A DNA stretch of 17,012 nucleotides. Source: Chalciporus piperatus (taxonomy: Eukaryota; Basidiomycota; Agaricomycetes; Boletales; Boletaceae). Within the stretch, counting starts at the first letter, position 1. Each line of letters begins with the position of its first letter. Shown here piece by piece: positions 13,892 through 17,012 of the stretch. Under the pieces are notes generated by a model that saw nothing but the letters and a program-made list of their open reading frames with translations, was not told where the DNA came from and did no database searches. The translations under genes were made by a program, and so were the position numbers. The stretch is from positions 1 through 17,012 of the forward strand of contig JBBPTG010000393.1 of the NCBI GenBank assembly GCA_038093975.1, written 5' to 3'.

Positions 13892-16800
13892 CTAATCGGC
13901 GCGATGTATCACTAGACCAAGGAGTGAACGGAACTTCTCGAATTTGATATAACCCAGATTCTTTGTAAAGATATCTGCAGGGTTTTCATTTCCTTCGATG
14001 TAGAAAAGTTCAACGTACTTTTCCTCGATTGCATCACGAATAGTGTGATAAGCAATACGTATATGTCTATGCTTTTTCTGATTGACAGGATTTTGCGATA
14101 AAAATATCGATCCTTGATTGTCGCCACAGAGAGGAACGGGTTTTATATTATATCCCAATTCACTCAGCATTTGCTTTACACCAATGATTTGGTTGCAGCA
14201 ATTAGACAAAGCAATGTACTCAGCTTCAGTGGTGCTGTTCGCAGTATTCTTTTGGAGATGCGAATTCCACATGAAAGCTGCATTCACGAGTTTCAGGAAG
14301 TATCCTGTCTGCGAGCGTGAACGTTCTGGATCAGCTCCGAGATCAGAGTCAGAGAGTCCGATTAAACCAGAACCACTCTTTCCATCGTATATGAGAGCAT
14401 AGTCTCGTGTTCCCTTTAGGTACTTCACGATATAGAGTGCTTTATCAAGATGCTCTTGAGTCGGATTTGCCGATTGTCTCGCAAGTTGAGTAACTGCGTA
14501 GGCTATGTCCGGACGTGTGCCGAGCATGATGTAGAGTAGGGATCCGATGACCACTTGGAAACGCGTCCGTAACACAGGGTCAACATCTTGTGTGTTTTTG
14601 ATCGGATAATATCCCTGAGGCAAAGGGGTGCGTGCTGGTTTTGCATCTTGCATACCGCAACGTTCAACCACCTTATCAAGGTAATCGCATTGATCAACAA
14701 AGATCAAGCGTTTGGATCGGTCTCGACGAATTCTCATGCGGAGAAATTCATTTGTCTCACCGAGATCGCGGCATTCCCATCGTTTCATAAACTTTGCTTT
14801 GAGTTGATCAATCTCAAGCTTGTTGGGACCGCAAAAGAAGGCGTCATCCACATAAACAACGACATAGACTTTGCCGCGTGTGTAGACATAAATGCCTGCG
14901 TCTGAGTAAATCTTTTTAAAGCCTAGTTCTTCCATAGACTTCTTTAATTCGCGCCACCATGTAATACCAGCTTGTTTAAGGCCGTATAGTGCGCGTCGAA
15001 GTTTGAGAACTTTGCCGGCTAACTCAGGTGTGGCAAAACCTTCTGGAAATTCCATATAGATTTCTTCTTCCAGTGGACCATATAGATATGCGGAACGCAC
15101 GTCTAGTCCAGTGATGTGCCAATCTTCTAGAGCGGCGAGTGCAAGCATCATTCGCACTGTCTCAAATCGGACAACAGGAGAGAAGATCTCATCGTAATCA
15201 ATTCCTTCGATCTGGGAAAATCCCTTCGCAACCAATCTGGCGCGTTTACGACCGTCGGTTTTGACGTCAAAGACCCATCGGTTTTTAATGACTTTCCGAT
15301 TTTTAGGTCTGTCGACTACTTCATACACTTTGCGTTCTTTGAGCATTTGCAATTCTTTCATGCATGCCTCACGCCAAAGCTTCTGTTCGTCAGATGGTAA
15401 TCGCTGAATGTCTCTGAAAGACCATTCGCGGTGATTGGGTTTTTCCTCTATGTCATTGATAGCTTTAGCACATAAATATCGTGCCAAGTTTACTCCCCCT
15501 TCCCGGGTTAGTCGTTCAATCTCCGTCTCTGAGTCCTCAGCTGATGCTGTTTCAGGAGCGGGTGGCTCAGGAGTTGATGGCAAACCACCGGGAATATTTG
15601 GTACTTTGGAGGAAGATTCTCCAGTGAGTTCCTTCCATCGTGAGAGGCGTTCCACTTCCTTTACAGTTTTAGTAGGATGTTCGCGTTCGCCGTAGACATT
15701 TCCAGGTCGAAGCGGGATCTTGCGATCACGTTGTGGACGTTCTCTGCGACTAGTACGGTCGCTTTTAGGTGGTAATGCTGGTGGAGCATTGTTCGTCGGC
15801 ACACGACGAGGGGGTGTGACTGGTGCAGGAGGAATTTCTGCTTCTTCTTCGTCATCATCCGCTGATTCATCATCGCGGGGTATTTCCTCAGGCCGTTGAG
15901 GGGGTGGAACCCGCGGTTGCTCTGGGCGACGGGGGTTCTCATCCTCCGGATCACTATCAGGATGATTAGTGTCTCCATCCTCTTGATTAGCGTCTCCATC
16001 TTCTTGATGATGACGTTTTCGTCTCGGTAGGGATACAGCACGATGAGGTTTTGAATTTGGGCACTTGGGGAATAAATTCTCATCAAAAACTGCGTGTGCA
16101 GACGTGTGGATGGAATTATTAGGTCGCAAAAATTGCATATTGGCTTCGTTCGTAGGAGAAACTCCCAGATAAACCATTAGCTGCGATTTTGGTTGTAACT
16201 TTCCACCACGAGTGTCTTCGGGAAGGTGCACATAGGCACCACATCCGAATACGCGAACGTGATTGAGAGATGAAAGTTCGCCAGTTAGTAGCTCTAATGG
16301 TGTTTTCCAGTTAAGTCTCCTGTTAGGGATTCTATTATGGAGATACCGAGCATGTTGAACTGCGAATTCCCAGAATGATGATGGTAAGCAAGCATGAAGA
16401 CGCATTGCTTGTGCCTTGTCCATGAGCGTACGGATATGCCGTTCAGCTCTGCCGTTCTGTTGAGGAGTGTGTGGGGCGCTTTGATATATGAGAATTCCTT
16501 CATTTCGAAGCATTTCGTCAAAAGCCTTAGACTTGTATTCTCCTCCAGCATCGGACATCCAGCCTTTTACTTGGCTTTTCCATTGCGTTTGGACCATTTT
16601 GATAAATTGTCGAGTAGCAGGCAGTGCGTCATTTTTGTTTCGCAACGGCTTGATCCAAGACATTGAAGTGAAATCATCATAAAAAACGATGATATATTTG
16701 TTCCTATAGTATGATTCCGTTTCAAACGACTTGAGATCCGAGTGAACAAGTTCAAACGGTTCAGTAGCACGTCGTTGAGTAGGCGGGAATGCACGATTAG

Positions 16801-17012
16801 GTTGTTTGCCTAGTTGACAGCCAGGACAAACATGATCATCCGCTGGTATTTCAACCGCAGGGAAATCCTTGAGGTGCTTCTTAGCTGCACGTATGACATC
16901 TTTGGAAGCATGTCCTAAGCGACGATGTAAAACATCATAGTCTGTCGCGTATAACTTCACAGTTGAAAATTGTTTGGTCTTGACAACATCGGCGCGTATA
17001 AAATACATTGTG
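13892..17012 (-). CDS. copia Pol: integrase, RT, RNase H (partial at window edge)
   Basis: The frame is open from the window edge to TAG at 13894-13892; the Met at 17008 is internal and the true start is outside. Residues count from 17008. The HHCC zinc module is H28, H33, C61, C64. The integrase triad is D91, D153, E189 (D-x35-E). An acidic and proline-rich linker of about 150 residues follows, with a tandem QEDGDANQEDGDTN. RT shows KRARLVAKGFSQIEGIDYDE, LDVRSAYLYGPLEEEIY, LYGLKQAGITWW and catalytic YVDD at 719-722. RNase H shows SDSDLGADPERSRSQTGYF, STTEAEYIALS and CGDNQGSIFL, then the usual NPADIFTKNL end. RT copies the RNA, RNase H degrades it and integrase inserts the product. All catalytic residues I can place are present, so the enzyme could be functional. 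Confidence 0.93.
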   Translation of the reverse strand, partial: TMYFIRADVVKTKQFSTVKLYATDYDVLHRRLGHASKDVIRAAKKHLKDFPAVEIPADDHVCPGCQLGKQPNRAFPPTQRRATEPFELVHSDLKSFETESYYRNKYIIVFYDDFTSMSWIKPLRNKNDALPATRQFIKMVQTQWKSQVKGWMSDAGGEYKSKAFDEMLRNEGILIYQSAPHTPQQNGRAERHIRTLMDKAQAMRLHACLPSSFWEFAVQHARYLHNRIPNRRLNWKTPLELLTGELSSLNHVRVFGCGAYVHLPEDTRGGKLQPKSQLMVYLGVSPTNEANMQFLRPNNSIHTSAHAVFDENLFPKCPNSKPHRAVSLPRRKRHHQEDGDANQEDGDTNHPDSDPEDENPRRPEQPRVPPPQRPEEIPRDDESADDDEEEAEIPPAPVTPPRRVPTNNAPPALPPKSDRTSRRERPQRDRKIPLRPGNVYGEREHPTKTVKEVERLSRWKELTGESSSKVPNIPGGLPSTPEPPAPETASAEDSETEIERLTREGGVNLARYLCAKAINDIEEKPNHREWSFRDIQRLPSDEQKLWREACMKELQMLKERKVYEVVDRPKNRKVIKNRWVFDVKTDGRKRARLVAKGFSQIEGIDYDEIFSPVVRFETVRMMLALAALEDWHITGLDVRSAYLYGPLEEEIYMEFPEGFATPELAGKVLKLRRALYGLKQAGITWWRELKKSMEELGFKKIYSDAGIYVYTRGKVYVVVYVDDAFFCGPNKLEIDQLKAKFMKRWECRDLGETNEFLRMRIRRDRSKRLIFVDQCDYLDKVVERCGMQDAKPARTPLPQGYYPIKNTQDVDPVLRTRFQVVIGSLLYIMLGTRPDIAYAVTQLARQSANPTQEHLDKALYIVKYLKGTRDYALIYDGKSGSGLIGLSDSDLGADPERSRSQTGYFLKLVNAAFMWNSHLQKNTANSTTEAEYIALSNCCNQIIGVKQMLSELGYNIKPVPLCGDNQGSIFLSQNPVNQKKHRHIRIAYHTIRDAIEEKYVELFYIEGNENPADIFTKNLGYIKFEKFRSLLGLVIHRAD

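Larger units (their letters stand above)
13590..17012 (-). mobile_element. second Ty1/copia element, 3' part, intact-looking
   Basis: A long uninterrupted integrase-RT-RNase H frame, polypurine tract and LTR lie on the minus strand and run off the right edge of the window. Protein sequence and LTR differ clearly from the first copia element, so this is a separate family. The absence of stops or frameshifts over more than 1,000 codons suggests a young insertion. It sits directly against the gypsy upstream region, so it may have inserted into or beside that element. Confidence 0.9.

Overview
The window looks like a transposon-rich stretch of a filamentous fungus, most likely a basidiomycete of the Agaricomycetes. 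The evidence is two different Ty1/copia elements, a chromodomain-bearing Ty3/gypsy element (chromovirus), a spliced fragment of a KDZ-type (Kyakuja-Dileera-Zisupton) transposase, and introns of about 50 bp with GTRNGT donors and CTAAC-like branch sites. No bacterial signals and no ordinary housekeeping gene were seen. The organism call is inference from family distribution.

Layout from left to right. (1) 1-3971, plus strand: the 3' part of a decayed copia element, from the protease through integrase, reverse transcriptase (RT) and RNase H to a 3' LTR. It carries two frameshifts and one in-frame TAG. (2) 3972-4260: non-coding DNA with phased A-tracts and a pair of CGGTTGCAACC palindromes. (3) 4261-5437: a 33-bp minisatellite, degenerate on the left and regular on the right (25 units, partly organised as 66-bp dimers). 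(4) 5503-5788, plus strand: a short exon with a zinc-cluster-like cysteine pattern. (5) 6032-6819, minus strand: an unrecognised gene of at least three exons. (6) 7032-7534, minus strand: a KDZ transposase fragment with one clear and one probable intron. The stretch 5838-6031 shows nothing I can support.

(7) About 7618-12986 plus leader, minus strand: a nearly intact chromovirus. It has gag (11652-12986), protease-RT (to about 9998) and RNase H-integrase-chromodomain (8021-9997). One single-base frameshift separates RT from RNase H. The gag/pol junction carries a T TTA AAA slippery heptamer in the correct phase for -1 frameshifting, six bases before a possible stem, and an ATGA stop/start overlap. 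The 3' LTR is recognisable, but no matching 5' LTR is visible in 12987-13589. (8) 13590-17012, minus strand: the 3' part of a second, intact-looking copia element (3' LTR, polypurine tract, uninterrupted integrase-RT-RNase H frame), cut by the window edge.

The retroelements are selfish units that make their own capsid, protease, reverse transcriptase and integrase. The short segment between the first copia LTR and the gypsy LTR (about 3970-7620) appears to be the older host DNA, marked by frequent GGCCGA/CGGCCG words. I did not find a clear candidate for a wholly new system. The most checkable unusual items are the frameshift signal, the mismatched gypsy ends, the minisatellite structure, and the two unrecognised spliced coding segments.
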